A stretch of DNA of 64,000 nucleotides from Sphingobacterium sp. UBA7855. Its GTDB lineage: Bacteria > Bacteroidota > Bacteroidia > Sphingobacteriales > Sphingobacteriaceae. Where the stretch lies: positions 186,001 to 250,000 of the forward strand of contig DLST01000011.1 of NCBI GenBank assembly GCA_002500745.1. The letters run 5' to 3'. This document shows positions 25,881 through 36,324 of the stretch, in pieces (position 1 is the first letter of the stretch; each line of letters begins with the position of its first letter). The notes under the pieces are model-generated. The model worked only from the letters and a program-made list of their open reading frames with translations. It searched no databases and was not told where the DNA came from. A program made the position numbers and the translations under genes.

Positions 25881-27401
25881 CTATTCTTTGCCATTATCTT
25901 TAGCCCACCATAACCGCTTACCCCAATTGTAATCGACTGTTCCAGCCGCTGCAGCTTTAACATTTTCTGCATTATACAAATATTCATTATTTGGATACGG
26001 TAAACGGAACGGCTGATCGGTGTGAGGTTCTTTAAACTTCTGAATGAGCGAAGGATAGTTTGTATTTGGAATACCCGTACGGCGATATAAGCTCCAAGCT
26101 TCATAATTCTCCTTAAATAAAGCCACCCACATATCCCAATAAACACGTTCTTTGGTATTGTTAAACTTACCCTCACCAGCCAAGTAATTTGCTACATCAC
26201 TTGCTGCTACGTTATTATCTTGCATCGAAAGTGTAACGGCTTTTTCATACGCATCCTTCGCTGTGAGCGACCCTACATTATATCCTAATAAAGCTGCTTC
26301 CGCTAAAATGTAGTAGGTTTCACAGGCTTTAAAGAAGGGTACTGCTCCGGCAGGATCATTAATATAATGTAGACCAATCCAAGAGATTGAGGTTGCTGGC
26401 GACGGATTGTCTTTTGAACCATTTATAAATCCTATATACTTACCTGCGTTATTCTTTTGTGCAATGGCTGCTATACGTGGATCTTTGGTCTCTAATAAAT
26501 GATTGATAAAAATATCAAACATTCCCCAATTGTTAATACGACTACCGTAAATGCCGGATTCATACCAAGGTTCCATATAAGGTAAGGTGCCAGGGAAAAA
26601 CATTTGGCAACTTTCTGCATTTGTTTCAATAACAGGATATTTCTCTTTATTACCGGCAATTTCCTCAATAGTCGATTTAGCTAATGCTGGCGCAACAGAA
26701 GAAATACGCATGGCCATCCGTAAGCGCAACGCGTTACAGAATTTTTGCCACCTTAGCATTTGCTCCTTTATATCCGCACTTCCACTATTGGTTTTTCCAT
26801 AGATCACATCATAATCCCCCATTTCATCCGTTCCTATCCCTGCCGCCATTTCATCCGCAATTGATTTAAGGTCGGCCAATACTGCAGGGAAGATATCTTC
26901 CTGTTTATCATATTTGGCTTTCAAGATCGAGCCATCCTCGGGACGTCCTTGAAATGCTTCTGAGTATGGAATATCTCCCCAACCGTCCAATAAATACGAC
27001 CACATATAATTATTCCATATTCTGGCAATGAGGCGGGTATTTTTATACCCTTCAGCATTTTTTTCCGTTTTTTTCAACAAATCAAGCATTTGGGTAATAT
27101 TATAATAACAGGCTGCCCAACGATTTCCATACGTATTATTCGAAGGTGTTAACCCGCTTAAATCGTCCGGATATTGAATTTTAACAATATAGCCGGCAAA
27201 GGTACCATAGCCATCTACATCGCCACCGAATTGGTCTCCGGCATAGCGCATCACATTCACCAACATATTTTGAGGAGGAACATCGTGTAAAGCATCCGGA
27301 TCTGTATTTATTTTTTCAAAATTCTTGGTACATCCAGATACTAAAAGAGCGACTAGGATAGGTGTATATTTTAGTTTTTTTATTAAAGCATTCATATTCA
27401 T
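25881..27401 (-). CDS. SusD/RagB-like nutrient-binding outer membrane lipoprotein (PF12771 type)
   Basis: This 506-residue protein has a lipoprotein signal with the cysteine at residue 24 (LVSGC) and the opening FEKINTDPDALHDVPPQNML typical of the SusD-like 2 group. It is 46 bases downstream of the second susC and ends in a strong terminator. Such pairs import many kinds of substrate, including peptides as well as glycans. No carbohydrate enzymes are near; the flanking peptidase and hydroxyproline genes make a peptide substrate plausible. Confidence 0.92.
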   Translation of the reverse strand: MNMNALIKKLKYTPILVALLVSGCTKNFEKINTDPDALHDVPPQNMLVNVMRYAGDQFGGDVDGYGTFAGYIVKIQYPDDLSGLTPSNNTYGNRWAACYYNITQMLDLLKKTEKNAEGYKNTRLIARIWNNYMWSYLLDGWGDIPYSEAFQGRPEDGSILKAKYDKQEDIFPAVLADLKSIADEMAAGIGTDEMGDYDVIYGKTNSGSADIKEQMLRWQKFCNALRLRMAMRISSVAPALAKSTIEEIAGNKEKYPVIETNAESCQMFFPGTLPYMEPWYESGIYGSRINNWGMFDIFINHLLETKDPRIAAIAQKNNAGKYIGFINGSKDNPSPATSISWIGLHYINDPAGAVPFFKACETYYILAEAALLGYNVGSLTAKDAYEKAVTLSMQDNNVAASDVANYLAGEGKFNNTKERVYWDMWVALFKENYEAWSLYRRTGIPNTNYPSLIQKFKEPHTDQPFRLPYPNNEYLYNAENVKAAAAGTVDYNWGKRLWWAKDNGKE

Positions 27402-27447
27402 ATTTTTTTTGGTTTTCGATTTTCAAGTTTCAAAATATCTTTAAAAA

Positions 27448-30400
27448 TTAAAATGTAAAACCCAGTTTAAGACCTATACTTCTTGAATTTGGCACGCCCG
27501 CTTGTTCAAAACCAACTCCTCTTGAATCACTTGATACACCACCTCCTTCCGGATCCAAGCGCATCGTATTGCTTTTGTGCACCCATAAAAGCGCTAAATT
27601 TGTCCCGGTAACGGAAACATTTGCGCGTTTTATCCCTTTTATTCTGCTGTATAAAGTTTTTGGTAAATTATAGGATATATAAGCTTCTCTCAACTTTAAG
27701 AATGAACCATCAAAAACAAATGTTTCTGCAATGCTGTTATTTTCATACCAGTCTTGTGCATTAGTTTCAATGGTGTTTTCTATCCATCCATTATTTCCGT
27801 CCGACATAGCAAAGCGTTCATTTTTCATTACATCTCTACCTGCCAAAATAGCACGTTCACGAATTCCATCTGCTGCGGTAATTGATGCTATCCCTGTATT
27901 ATACCCATGTGCCATTGTTTGAGACCAAATATCGCCACCTTTTCGAAAATCAAGCATAAAGCCAAATCTAAAATCCTTGATGGTAAAATCATTTCGCATA
28001 GAAGCCAAGAAATCAGGTACCACGTTACCGATATCTTGAGCATCTAAAGAATTAGCAATTGTTCCTTCTTTTCCTATTTTAATTGCTCCTTTCATTGGTC
28101 CGTCTTCAACACGATCAAAACCAGATCCGACTAAAGTGCCCCATGGCTTTCCAACAGATGCCATATTGGAGATCCCCCAAGTCCAGCCAAGCCTATAATC
28201 TTTTAAATCCAATTGTGGATATAGTTCAACAACTAAATTATTGTCTTTAGAAAAATTAACTGTTGTTGTCCAATTCAAACCGTCACCACCTTTAAGGATA
28301 TCGCCTCTTAATTGCAATTCAACGCCTTTGCTTTTAATTTCACCAGCGTTTAGGAATATCGAACTAAAACCCACCACATTGGATGTGGATACTTGAAGTA
28401 GTTGGTTTTTATTTGTTTTATTATAATAAGTAAAATCAAGATGTAAGCGATCTTTGAATAAGCCCAGCTCCGTTCCGATTTCGTATGAAGTAATTGCTTC
28501 GGGTTCTAAGCCCTCAATTGCATACGTCATGCTCTTATACATCTGCGCTAAATTATTATAGGAATCGGTCTGCGCATAGTAGTAATTTCCGTTTTGATAC
28601 GGACGCGTTGCATTACCAACCTTAACTACATTTAAGCGCAATTTCCAGAAATTTAAATAATCACTTTTTAGCCCTTCAAAACTTGCTGTTGGCAGCCAGC
28701 TTAAACTCGCCGAAGGGTAAAAGAAGGATTTCGTCAAGGTTGAAGACCAATCATTCCGCGCTGTCAAATCCAGATATAATTCGTCACGCCAGCCTAAACT
28801 AGCCTGTGCATAAACAGAATTTGACCGGCCTTTCGAATGGTCCATAACGGTATAAGCATCTCCAATTTTATTGGTAATGGTATAAACCCCTAACACATTT
28901 AGCCCCTTAGCACCCAAGGTGTTGGTTTCATATTGATAATCCCGATAGTTGGCGCCTAAAATTCCCGTCAAACTTAAATCGCCAAATTGTTTATTAAAGT
29001 TTGCAATAAAATCGGCATTAAATTCAGAATTACTATTTTTTATTTGATTGAATTTACCGTTTTTATTGTCATAGTTAAAATAGGTGGTTTCAAATATATT
29101 CGTATTATAATAATCTAAGCCGACTCGACCTTCAAATTTTAAGAAATCAAAAGGTTGATAGTATAAAGATGTCTTTCCAAATACACGATTTATCTTCAAG
29201 GCATTTTGCGATTTATTCATCGTGAAGTAAGGATTCATATGGTACACGGAATTCCAATTGTAATAGGTATAGTTACCCTGCTCATCTACCTGATCCCAAT
29301 TATTCTTCAGGTCTTGCATATCTACCTGGCGGCCGAACCAAATCAAGCCATTCATTGGATTGGCACCGTCGTAACCTTGCGTGACTAAGTTATTACTTTC
29401 AGTACGTGTGAAATTACTCATAATATCATATGAAACTTTATCACTGATTTTATAATTATTATTTATTTGTGCCGTATATTTCTTTTGATCGGTATTGGGC
29501 ACTGTTCCGCGTTGATCACGAAAAGAAATGGAAGCTCTCGTGGATGAACGATCTGTTTTTGAAAGTAAAGAAACGTTGTGATTTTGGGAAAAACCTGTCT
29601 GAAAAAAATCCTTAACGTTATTTTTATGGGAAATCCAATCAGTAGCTTCGCGCACCCCATTATTGACAGGACTATTAAATTGAGGAACCTTTAATCCGAT
29701 ATCCAATCTTGCTCCCCAGGATTCATCTATATTGTCATTTGTACCAAAACTTCCTGTCCCATCAACATAACTAAATGATTTCTTCAATACATAATCCTGA
29801 TACGACATGCCAGCGCCATTAATTTTATAACTGTATTCATCCCCTCTGGAACCTTGGCCATATAAATTTTGATATTTGGGTAAATTAGCTGCTCGATCAA
29901 TGGAAAAATTTCCATCATAGGATATTTGTACTCCATTCTCCGCCCGCTTTCCCGATTTAGTTGTAATCATAATAACGCCTGTACCGGCACGCATACCATA
30001 AAGTGCAGCAGCTCCACCTTTCAGAATATTGATACTTTCGATATCATCCGGATTAATATCATTTAATCCCGAACCATAATCCACCCCAGAGTAGGTATTA
30101 TCACCCGAACGTTGCGCATTATTTGTAATTGGCACTCCATCGACAACAATTAACGGCTGTTGATCTGCCTGCAGAGAAGAGTTTCCCCGAATGGAAATAC
30201 GAGCTGAGGATCCTATTGCTCCACCAAATTGGTTTACTTGGACACCAGCAGCCTTACCCGCCAAAGCTCCTGTTAAACTGTTTGCTCCTGCGTCAGTCAA
30301 AACTGCAGCTTTCAATTCCTGAGTCGCATATCCTAACGATTTTTTTTCCCGGGTAATGCCCATCGCAGTTACCACAACTTCGTCCAAACTGCGCTCATCG

Positions 30401-30681
30401 GTCGTTAATGTAACCTGAATTGTACTCTGATTGGTTAAATTCACTTCTTTACGACCATAACCAATAGCCGAAACGCTTAAAGTCCCTGCCTGCTTGTAGT
30501 TAATCGTAAACTCGCCGTTTTGTCCTGTTTGTGTCGCTGTTCCGTCCTTGAGTGTCAGTGTAACTCCGGGTATTGGCTTTCCATCTTGGTCGACCACCTT
30601 CCCCTTTAAAACTGTTTGCGCATATACCGCCGAGCTTACCAAAACGGTAGCGGCTAGCATAGCAATGCTTCTTCTGTTCAT
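27448..30681 (-). CDS. SusC/RagA-type TonB-dependent outer membrane transporter
   Basis: This 1077-residue protein has a signal peptide (cleavage near VYAQ), a carboxypeptidase-regulatory-like domain (KGKVVDQDGKPIPGVTLTLKDG, about 25-95), the segment LDEVVVTAMGITREKKSLGYATQ before the plug, the plug motif QPLIVVDGVPI and a C-terminal barrel ending in LGFTF. It forms an energised uptake pore with the following SusD. No anti-sigma or ECF sigma gene is nearby; the upstream AraC gene is the nearest candidate regulator. Confidence 0.95.
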   Translation of the reverse strand: MNRRSIAMLAATVLVSSAVYAQTVLKGKVVDQDGKPIPGVTLTLKDGTATQTGQNGEFTINYKQAGTLSVSAIGYGRKEVNLTNQSTIQVTLTTDERSLDEVVVTAMGITREKKSLGYATQELKAAVLTDAGANSLTGALAGKAAGVQVNQFGGAIGSSARISIRGNSSLQADQQPLIVVDGVPITNNAQRSGDNTYSGVDYGSGLNDINPDDIESINILKGGAAALYGMRAGTGVIMITTKSGKRAENGVQISYDGNFSIDRAANLPKYQNLYGQGSRGDEYSYKINGAGMSYQDYVLKKSFSYVDGTGSFGTNDNIDESWGARLDIGLKVPQFNSPVNNGVREATDWISHKNNVKDFFQTGFSQNHNVSLLSKTDRSSTRASISFRDQRGTVPNTDQKKYTAQINNNYKISDKVSYDIMSNFTRTESNNLVTQGYDGANPMNGLIWFGRQVDMQDLKNNWDQVDEQGNYTYYNWNSVYHMNPYFTMNKSQNALKINRVFGKTSLYYQPFDFLKFEGRVGLDYYNTNIFETTYFNYDNKNGKFNQIKNSNSEFNADFIANFNKQFGDLSLTGILGANYRDYQYETNTLGAKGLNVLGVYTITNKIGDAYTVMDHSKGRSNSVYAQASLGWRDELYLDLTARNDWSSTLTKSFFYPSASLSWLPTASFEGLKSDYLNFWKLRLNVVKVGNATRPYQNGNYYYAQTDSYNNLAQMYKSMTYAIEGLEPEAITSYEIGTELGLFKDRLHLDFTYYNKTNKNQLLQVSTSNVVGFSSIFLNAGEIKSKGVELQLRGDILKGGDGLNWTTTVNFSKDNNLVVELYPQLDLKDYRLGWTWGISNMASVGKPWGTLVGSGFDRVEDGPMKGAIKIGKEGTIANSLDAQDIGNVVPDFLASMRNDFTIKDFRFGFMLDFRKGGDIWSQTMAHGYNTGIASITAADGIRERAILAGRDVMKNERFAMSDGNNGWIENTIETNAQDWYENNSIAETFVFDGSFLKLREAYISYNLPKTLYSRIKGIKRANVSVTGTNLALLWVHKSNTMRLDPEGGGVSSDSRGVGFEQAGVPNSRSIGLKLGFTF

Positions 30682-31269
30682 AAGTTTAGTTTCAGATGTT
30701 AGTTTTTAGTGTTTTTACAAAAACTAAGTTAGGGGTACTTAGTCTGCATTGATAACCGAATATTGATCATTATTACCCGATTTTTAACCCAAAGTATTAA
30801 ATAACTAACATGTTCGCAACAAAAAAAGCTCCGTACCACTTACATATCCCAAAAAAGACACTCCAAAAGGCATTAAATAGCTTTTTCCTTATATAAAACA
30901 ACTAATAAAAGCACAGATTTAATAAAACACATTAAAACACATTAATCTCACAAGCTATTTTTCAAAGAAAACAATAAAAAAAATAAAAACTTTACTTGTT
31001 TGAAGGTTTTTAAGAAAAAAATAATATTTTTTTTTAAAAAACAATAGGTAGAGACGACCAATTGCTACCATCAAATTTGTAAACTACATGCGTTCCTTAC
31101 GAAATAGATAGATCAATAAGAAGCTGAAAATCCCATTAAATAGAACTTTAGCATTTCAATTTAATGAGATTTTAGTATCGTTGGATTTTAATAGCTATCT
31201 AATCAAAGCGAGCAAATAGAAGAATATTTAATAGCTTAAATATCCTTCATCCTGTCTTTTCGACTAACA
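30682..31269. other. Very A/T-rich intergenic region before the second susC
   Basis: No gene is visible in these 588 bases. The inverted repeat ACTAAGT-7 bases-ACTTAGT lies at 30723-30743, 42 bases before the susC start. A minus-strand TACTTTG at about 30790-30796 could be a degenerate -7 box. The part 30900-31060 is long runs of A and T with no structure I can interpret. Confidence 0.5.
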
Positions 31270-32154
31270 TTAGATCATAGCATATAGCGTTTGTTTGTAC
31301 TGCTGGACATACTCTTTTGGATTGCAGCCGACGATTTGTTTAAATACGCGATTAAAGTTGGTAATGCTATTGAAGCCACAGTTGTAGGCAATAAAAGAAA
31401 CACTGTCCAAGTGGTCTTCATTTAACTGGTTACACACTTCTTTGACCCTTATGCGATTAAGATAAGTGACAAATGTAACCCCACAATGCTTTTTAAAATA
31501 GCGACAAAAAGCTTGTGGCGTAAGATTGGCGTGATCAGCAACTTCTTCCAACTTCAGTTCATCTCTATAATGTTCTCTGATATAGTTGCAGATAAAATGA
31601 ATGCGATTTGATCCATGCACTGTTTCAAAGCCTGCTTCCACACGCTCGTTACAAAGCGCATCGGCGCCCCTTGAAATATTTGCTAACGTTCTCAATAGAT
31701 AAAAAAAATGCATCAACATGTCCATTTGATTCGCAGATTTCAACTGACAAACTCGTTGTGATATCTGGTCAAAATAAGGTTCGGGGACTTTAAATCCTCT
31801 GGAGTTACTACAGATAAATTGATGCAGCGATTCAAATTCGTCCAGGGAAAATAGGGATTTAAGCTTTCCGTTTGGATCGAAAAAAATGGAAACAGAGCGA
31901 GATTCATTTGAAAAACCGTCCTGAGAGACCGATTTAAACACATGCGGTTGGTTTGCACCCAAAAAGAAAATATCATTTTCCTTAAAGGGGTGTAAGGTAT
32001 CTTCAACAATCAAAACTCCTTTGCCTTTTTTTATCCACATTAATTGAGCTTCTTGATGTCGATGAAAATGAGGGTAGAAATTTTCCAAAACATCTTCTTG
32101 AATAGTAAGGCTTTGGCCTCGCATGGTAGGAACATTAAATTGGAGCGTTTTCAT
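31270..32154 (-). CDS. AraC-family transcriptional regulator
   Basis: This 294-residue protein has an N-terminal cupin-like ligand domain (PHFHRHQEAQLMWIKKGKG, about 28-46) and a C-terminal double HTH (about 185-290, with ANLTPQAFCRYFKKHCGVTF and ISFIAYNCGFNSITNFNRVFK-type segments). It lies between the second susC and the peptidase run, and AraC regulators often control hydroxyproline or peptide genes. Either neighbour may be its target. An inverted repeat over its own start site suggests autoregulation. Confidence 0.9.
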   Translation of the reverse strand: MKTLQFNVPTMRGQSLTIQEDVLENFYPHFHRHQEAQLMWIKKGKGVLIVEDTLHPFKENDIFFLGANQPHVFKSVSQDGFSNESRSVSIFFDPNGKLKSLFSLDEFESLHQFICSNSRGFKVPEPYFDQISQRVCQLKSANQMDMLMHFFYLLRTLANISRGADALCNERVEAGFETVHGSNRIHFICNYIREHYRDELKLEEVADHANLTPQAFCRYFKKHCGVTFVTYLNRIRVKEVCNQLNEDHLDSVSFIAYNCGFNSITNFNRVFKQIVGCNPKEYVQQYKQTLYAMI

Positions 32155-32658
32155 AGGTATGTTTAGTTTATGTTACTGTTTAGTTAACATAAATATAGCA
32201 ACTGCAAAGCAACAACAATCTATTTAGTTTGTTCTTAAAATTACAATACTAAAATATGTTTAGAATCCGACAATATTTAATAATCCTTAACAAATCTTCT
32301 AAAGAAAAGTATAATTGTTATTAAAAACGTTTTAATATTAAAAAAATGGGTTAAAATACAATTAGACTTTGATAAATTGTGATAATTAGAATTCCACAGA
32401 AACATAGAACTTTATTAAATTTCATTTTTGATTCTTTAAAGTGTATAAAAATGAATCTTATTCGTTTGTAACAATAGCAAAAATTGCACTATCAAAGATA
32501 GACCTCTTAAATAAATCGTTTTGAAGCGCTTAAATTTTACGATATTCGTATTCGACAATTTACATCTAAGGGGCAAGCCAATTGCAAATCACAAGTATTT
32601 CAAAAATCTATGGCTTTAACAAAATAAAAAGCATTACATTCTAAAATTTCCAAAATTT
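32155..32658. other. Divergent intergenic region between araC-type gene and Xaa-Pro aminopeptidase
   Basis: This 504-base A/T-rich region holds no gene. On the araC side it has the repeat and -7 box listed separately. On the aminopeptidase side I see no consensus promoter. Confidence 0.5.
32167..32197 (-). promoter_or_regulatory. araC promoter with 9-bp inverted repeat
   Basis: TTTATGTTA (32167-32175) and TAACATAAA (32185-32193) are perfect inverted copies with a 9-base spacer. A minus-strand TATATTTA box (32190-32197) overlaps the distal arm, so the repeat covers the expected start site. Confidence 0.5.
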
Positions 32659-34047
32659 ATGTTCAAAAAAGAAATATATCTTCACCGCCGAAATAAACTG
32701 TTATCATCCGTCAGTTCTGGCAAAATTCTTTTGTTAGGCAACATTGAAAACCCGATTAATTTTGAGCACAACACCTATCCTTTTCGTCAGGACAGCAGCT
32801 TTTTATATTATATAGGAATAAAAAGTCCAGGTTTGGCTGCTGTATTGGATATTGAAAAAAATGAGACTATCCTATTTGGGGACGAAATGACGATCGACGA
32901 TATTGTGTGGATGGGCCAGCAGCAAACTTTAGCGGAAAAAGCAGAACTGTCGGGTATTCGTACAGTCCTCCCATTCAATCAACTCTTCGACTATCTTAAC
33001 AAGAAAACGCAAGCAGGAATTCACTACCTTCCTCCTTATCAATCGCACAACAAATTATTACTTCAACAAATAACTGGCCGATCTGTCAGTCAGCTAGCAC
33101 CTTCGGTCGCTTTAATTAAAGCCGTGGTTGCTCAACGTAGCATCAAATCGGAAGAAGAGATCGCTGAACTAGAAAAGGCGGTAGATATCGCTGTCGATAT
33201 GCATCGCATAGCTATGCGAATGACAAAACCTGGTTGTTATGAATATCAGATCAGCAATGCTATGCAACATTTTGCGCAAGATCAAGGAGCCCCATTTTCC
33301 TATCCTCCGATAGTTACAAAACGAGGTGAAATTCTGCACAATCATATGCAATTTCACCAACTTGATGAAGGTAATATTCTCCTCAATGATTCCGGCGTTG
33401 AAACTGCTATGGGATATGCTTCTGATCTAACCAGAACCTTTCCTGTAGGAAAACGATTTACAGGTTTGCAAGAAGAAATTTATCAGATTGTTTTACATTC
33501 TTTTAAATCTGCTGAACAGCTGCTGACATCCGGAATACGTTTTAAAGAAATACATCTAAAAGCCTGTGAAGCACTTGTAGACGGACTTATCCAAACCGGA
33601 TTTATGAAAGGCAACGCGCAAGATGCGGTCATGAATCACGCGCATGCGCTTTTCTTTCAATGTGGACTTGGCCATATGCTCGGTCTTGATGTGCATGATA
33701 TGGAGGATCTTGGTGAACAATATGTAGGTTATACCGAAGCTGAGCCAAAAGAGACCAAGACTTTTGGAATCAAATCACTGCGGCTAGGTAAGAAATTGGA
33801 GGCTGGCAATGTGCTAACCGTTGAACCCGGCATCTATATTATCCCGGATTTAACGGAGCTTTGGGAACAGCAAAATTTACACAAAGACTTTATCAATTAT
33901 GATTTCTTAAAAAAACATCTCGATTTCGGCGGGGTTCGTATTGAAGATAATTATCTTATTGAAACAGATGGATATCGCCGTTTGGGAAAATACCTTGAAC
34001 GTGAAATACAGGAAATATATCAGCTTAAAGACAATCCAATTAATTAA
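32659..34047 (+). CDS. pepP: Xaa-Pro aminopeptidase (M24B, aminopeptidase P)
   Basis: This 462-residue cytosolic enzyme has an aminopeptidase P N-terminal domain (about 1-140) and a pita-bread M24 domain. All five metal ligands are present: Asp244, Asp256 (YASDLTRTF), His339 (GLGHMLGLDVHDM), Glu389 (TVEPGIY) and Glu429 (GVRIEDNYLI). It removes the first residue when proline or hydroxyproline is second. It leads a plus-strand run with a DPP-IV-like and an M1 peptidase, which fits breakdown of proline-rich peptides. Confidence 0.92.
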   Translation: MFKKEIYLHRRNKLLSSVSSGKILLLGNIENPINFEHNTYPFRQDSSFLYYIGIKSPGLAAVLDIEKNETILFGDEMTIDDIVWMGQQQTLAEKAELSGIRTVLPFNQLFDYLNKKTQAGIHYLPPYQSHNKLLLQQITGRSVSQLAPSVALIKAVVAQRSIKSEEEIAELEKAVDIAVDMHRIAMRMTKPGCYEYQISNAMQHFAQDQGAPFSYPPIVTKRGEILHNHMQFHQLDEGNILLNDSGVETAMGYASDLTRTFPVGKRFTGLQEEIYQIVLHSFKSAEQLLTSGIRFKEIHLKACEALVDGLIQTGFMKGNAQDAVMNHAHALFFQCGLGHMLGLDVHDMEDLGEQYVGYTEAEPKETKTFGIKSLRLGKKLEAGNVLTVEPGIYIIPDLTELWEQQNLHKDFINYDFLKKHLDFGGVRIEDNYLIETDGYRRLGKYLEREIQEIYQLKDNPIN

Positions 34048-34127
34048 AAAACAGATAACGAACATAGCAATTAACCCGAAAAGTGAACTTAGATCACTTT
34101 AGGGACAACGCTCAAATAGATAAACAA

Positions 34128-36302
34128 ATGAACAGCATTAAACAGTCGATTTTTATTATTTTATTACTGATTTTTCAGGTTCCAGCTTCCATTTTTGCGC
34201 AGCGACTCTGGACAGATCAGGGTGATCAGTATTATGAATTTTCTGACAAGGGAATAGAAATGGTCAACCCTAAAAATGGGATGAGATCCATCTTTCTTTC
34301 ACAGCAATCGCTTATTCCAAAAGGGGTAACTACAGCGCTTAAAGTTGAGAATTTTTCGATTTCCAAAAACAAGGAGCTTATATTGATCTATACCAATAGT
34401 AAAAGAGTTTGGCGCGAGAATACAAGAGGCGATTATTGGGTTTACAACAAGAAGACCAATCAGTTGCAGCAACTAGGCCAAAAATTCCCGACCTCACAAC
34501 TGATGTTTGCGAAATTTAACCCACAAGCAGATAAAGTCGCCTACGTTAATAAAGCCGACCATAATGTTTACGTGGAAGATCTCGCTAATGGCAGCATCGT
34601 TTCCGTTACCAAAGATGGAACAGATCGTTTAATCAATGGTACTTTCGACTGGGTATACGAGGAAGAATTTGGCTGTAAAGATGGTTTCCGCTGGTCGCCG
34701 GACGGTGCTTCCATTGCTTATTGGAAGCTTGATGCCCGTAACATCCGTAATTTTCTGATGATCAACAATACGGATAGCCTCTACTCCTATACCATTCCAG
34801 TGGAGTATCCTAAAGTTGGACAATCGCCGAGTGCCTGTTCGATATGGACCTATGAAATTGCCACTGGAAAAAATACCATGCTGAATATCCCGGGAGATCC
34901 CAACCAGCACTATATCCCTCGCATGGAATGGTGTCTTGATAGCAAGCAGGTTATCCTAGAGCAGCTCAACAGAAAACAAAATGAGAGTAAAATCTATACC
35001 GTCGCTCTCTCCGATAATAAAGCGCAAAACATACATCAGGAGCAAAGCGACTCGTGGATTGATATCAAAGCTCGGTGGAACAACAACGATCCTTCGGGAT
35101 GGGATTGGGTTCAAGGCGGCAAGGCCTTCATCTGGGTATCTGAAAAAGACGGCTGGCGCAAAATCTATCAGATTGATTTATCGGGCAACGAGAAGCTGGT
35201 TATGAAAGCGGACTACGATATGATCAATCTTGATTTTTTCGATCCGAAAAATGAAACGATTTATTTTACGGCCTCTCCAAGCAATGCGACACAAAAATAT
35301 CTATATAGTGTTTCTACTAAGGGCGGCGTTCCAAAAAGACTGACACCAGCATCATTCGAAGGAACCTGCGAGTATGATATTTCAAAAAACGGTAAAATTG
35401 CCATCTTTAACTTTAGCAACCGGGCAACATTAAAACACAATGCCGTTATTGAGTTACCGACACATAAAGTGCTCGTAGATTTTGATTTTAAACGTGAAAA
35501 GAAAGTCAGCGATGGTATTGCCGAGTTTTTTAAAGTTAAAACAACCGACGGTATTGAGTTAGACGGCTGGATGGTAAAACCCCTTGATTTCGATCCCAAT
35601 AAAAAATATCCTGTCGTCTTTATGGTGTACGGCGAACCAGCATCACAAACTGTATTAGACAATTTTGGTGCAGGTTATAACAGTCTTTATAAAGGAAACA
35701 TGGCGCAGGATGGCTACATTTATATTTCTCTGGATAATCGCGGAACTCCCGCTCCTAAAGGCAGCTTGTGGCGAAAAAGCATCTACCGCAATATCGGACA
35801 GCTCAATATCCGCGACCAGGCTTTAGCAACACAAGAAATACTGAAATGGCCGTTTGTCGACAATTCACGTGTGGCCGTCTGGGGCTGGAGCGGTGGCGGA
35901 TCAAGCACGCTTAACCTACTTGGCCAATATCCGCAAATCTATAAAACAGGCATAGCCATTGCAGCTGTAGCAAATCAGTTACTTTACGATAACGTATACC
36001 AAGAACGCTACATGGGCCTACCCCAAGAAAATCTTGCCGACTTTGAAAATGGCTCCCCGCTGAGATATGCAAAAAACATCAAAGGTAATTTACTCTATAT
36101 TCATGGAACCGGAGATGACAATGTGCATTATCAAAATGCAGAAGTCCTGATCAATGAACTGATCAAAAATAACGTGCAGTTCCAGTTGATGTCTTACCCC
36201 AACCGCAGCCATTCGATCAGCGAGGGACAAGGTACGCATGAGCATTTAAAAACATTATTTACAAACTATCTAAAATTACATTGCCCTCCGGGTGGAAGAT
36301 AG
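34128..36302 (+). CDS. Dipeptidyl peptidase IV family protein (S9B)
   Basis: The start is the ATG at 34128, which opens a signal peptide ending at IFAQ; the frame reaches further upstream only to a GTG. The 724-residue protein has a beta-propeller with the double-glutamate motif DWVYEEEFGCKDGFRWSPDG that anchors the substrate amino end, then an alpha/beta hydrolase domain with Ser588 in GWSGGGSST, an Asp near 663 (GTGDDNVH) and a His near 695 (NRSHS). The usual GWSYGG has Gly for Tyr here. It should release X-Pro dipeptides in the periplasm. Confidence 0.9.
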   Translation: MNSIKQSIFIILLLIFQVPASIFAQRLWTDQGDQYYEFSDKGIEMVNPKNGMRSIFLSQQSLIPKGVTTALKVENFSISKNKELILIYTNSKRVWRENTRGDYWVYNKKTNQLQQLGQKFPTSQLMFAKFNPQADKVAYVNKADHNVYVEDLANGSIVSVTKDGTDRLINGTFDWVYEEEFGCKDGFRWSPDGASIAYWKLDARNIRNFLMINNTDSLYSYTIPVEYPKVGQSPSACSIWTYEIATGKNTMLNIPGDPNQHYIPRMEWCLDSKQVILEQLNRKQNESKIYTVALSDNKAQNIHQEQSDSWIDIKARWNNNDPSGWDWVQGGKAFIWVSEKDGWRKIYQIDLSGNEKLVMKADYDMINLDFFDPKNETIYFTASPSNATQKYLYSVSTKGGVPKRLTPASFEGTCEYDISKNGKIAIFNFSNRATLKHNAVIELPTHKVLVDFDFKREKKVSDGIAEFFKVKTTDGIELDGWMVKPLDFDPNKKYPVVFMVYGEPASQTVLDNFGAGYNSLYKGNMAQDGYIYISLDNRGTPAPKGSLWRKSIYRNIGQLNIRDQALATQEILKWPFVDNSRVAVWGWSGGGSSTLNLLGQYPQIYKTGIAIAAVANQLLYDNVYQERYMGLPQENLADFENGSPLRYAKNIKGNLLYIHGTGDDNVHYQNAEVLINELIKNNVQFQLMSYPNRSHSISEGQGTHEHLKTLFTNYLKLHCPPGGR

Positions 36303-36324
36303 ACCGAATAGTTATCATTTACAG

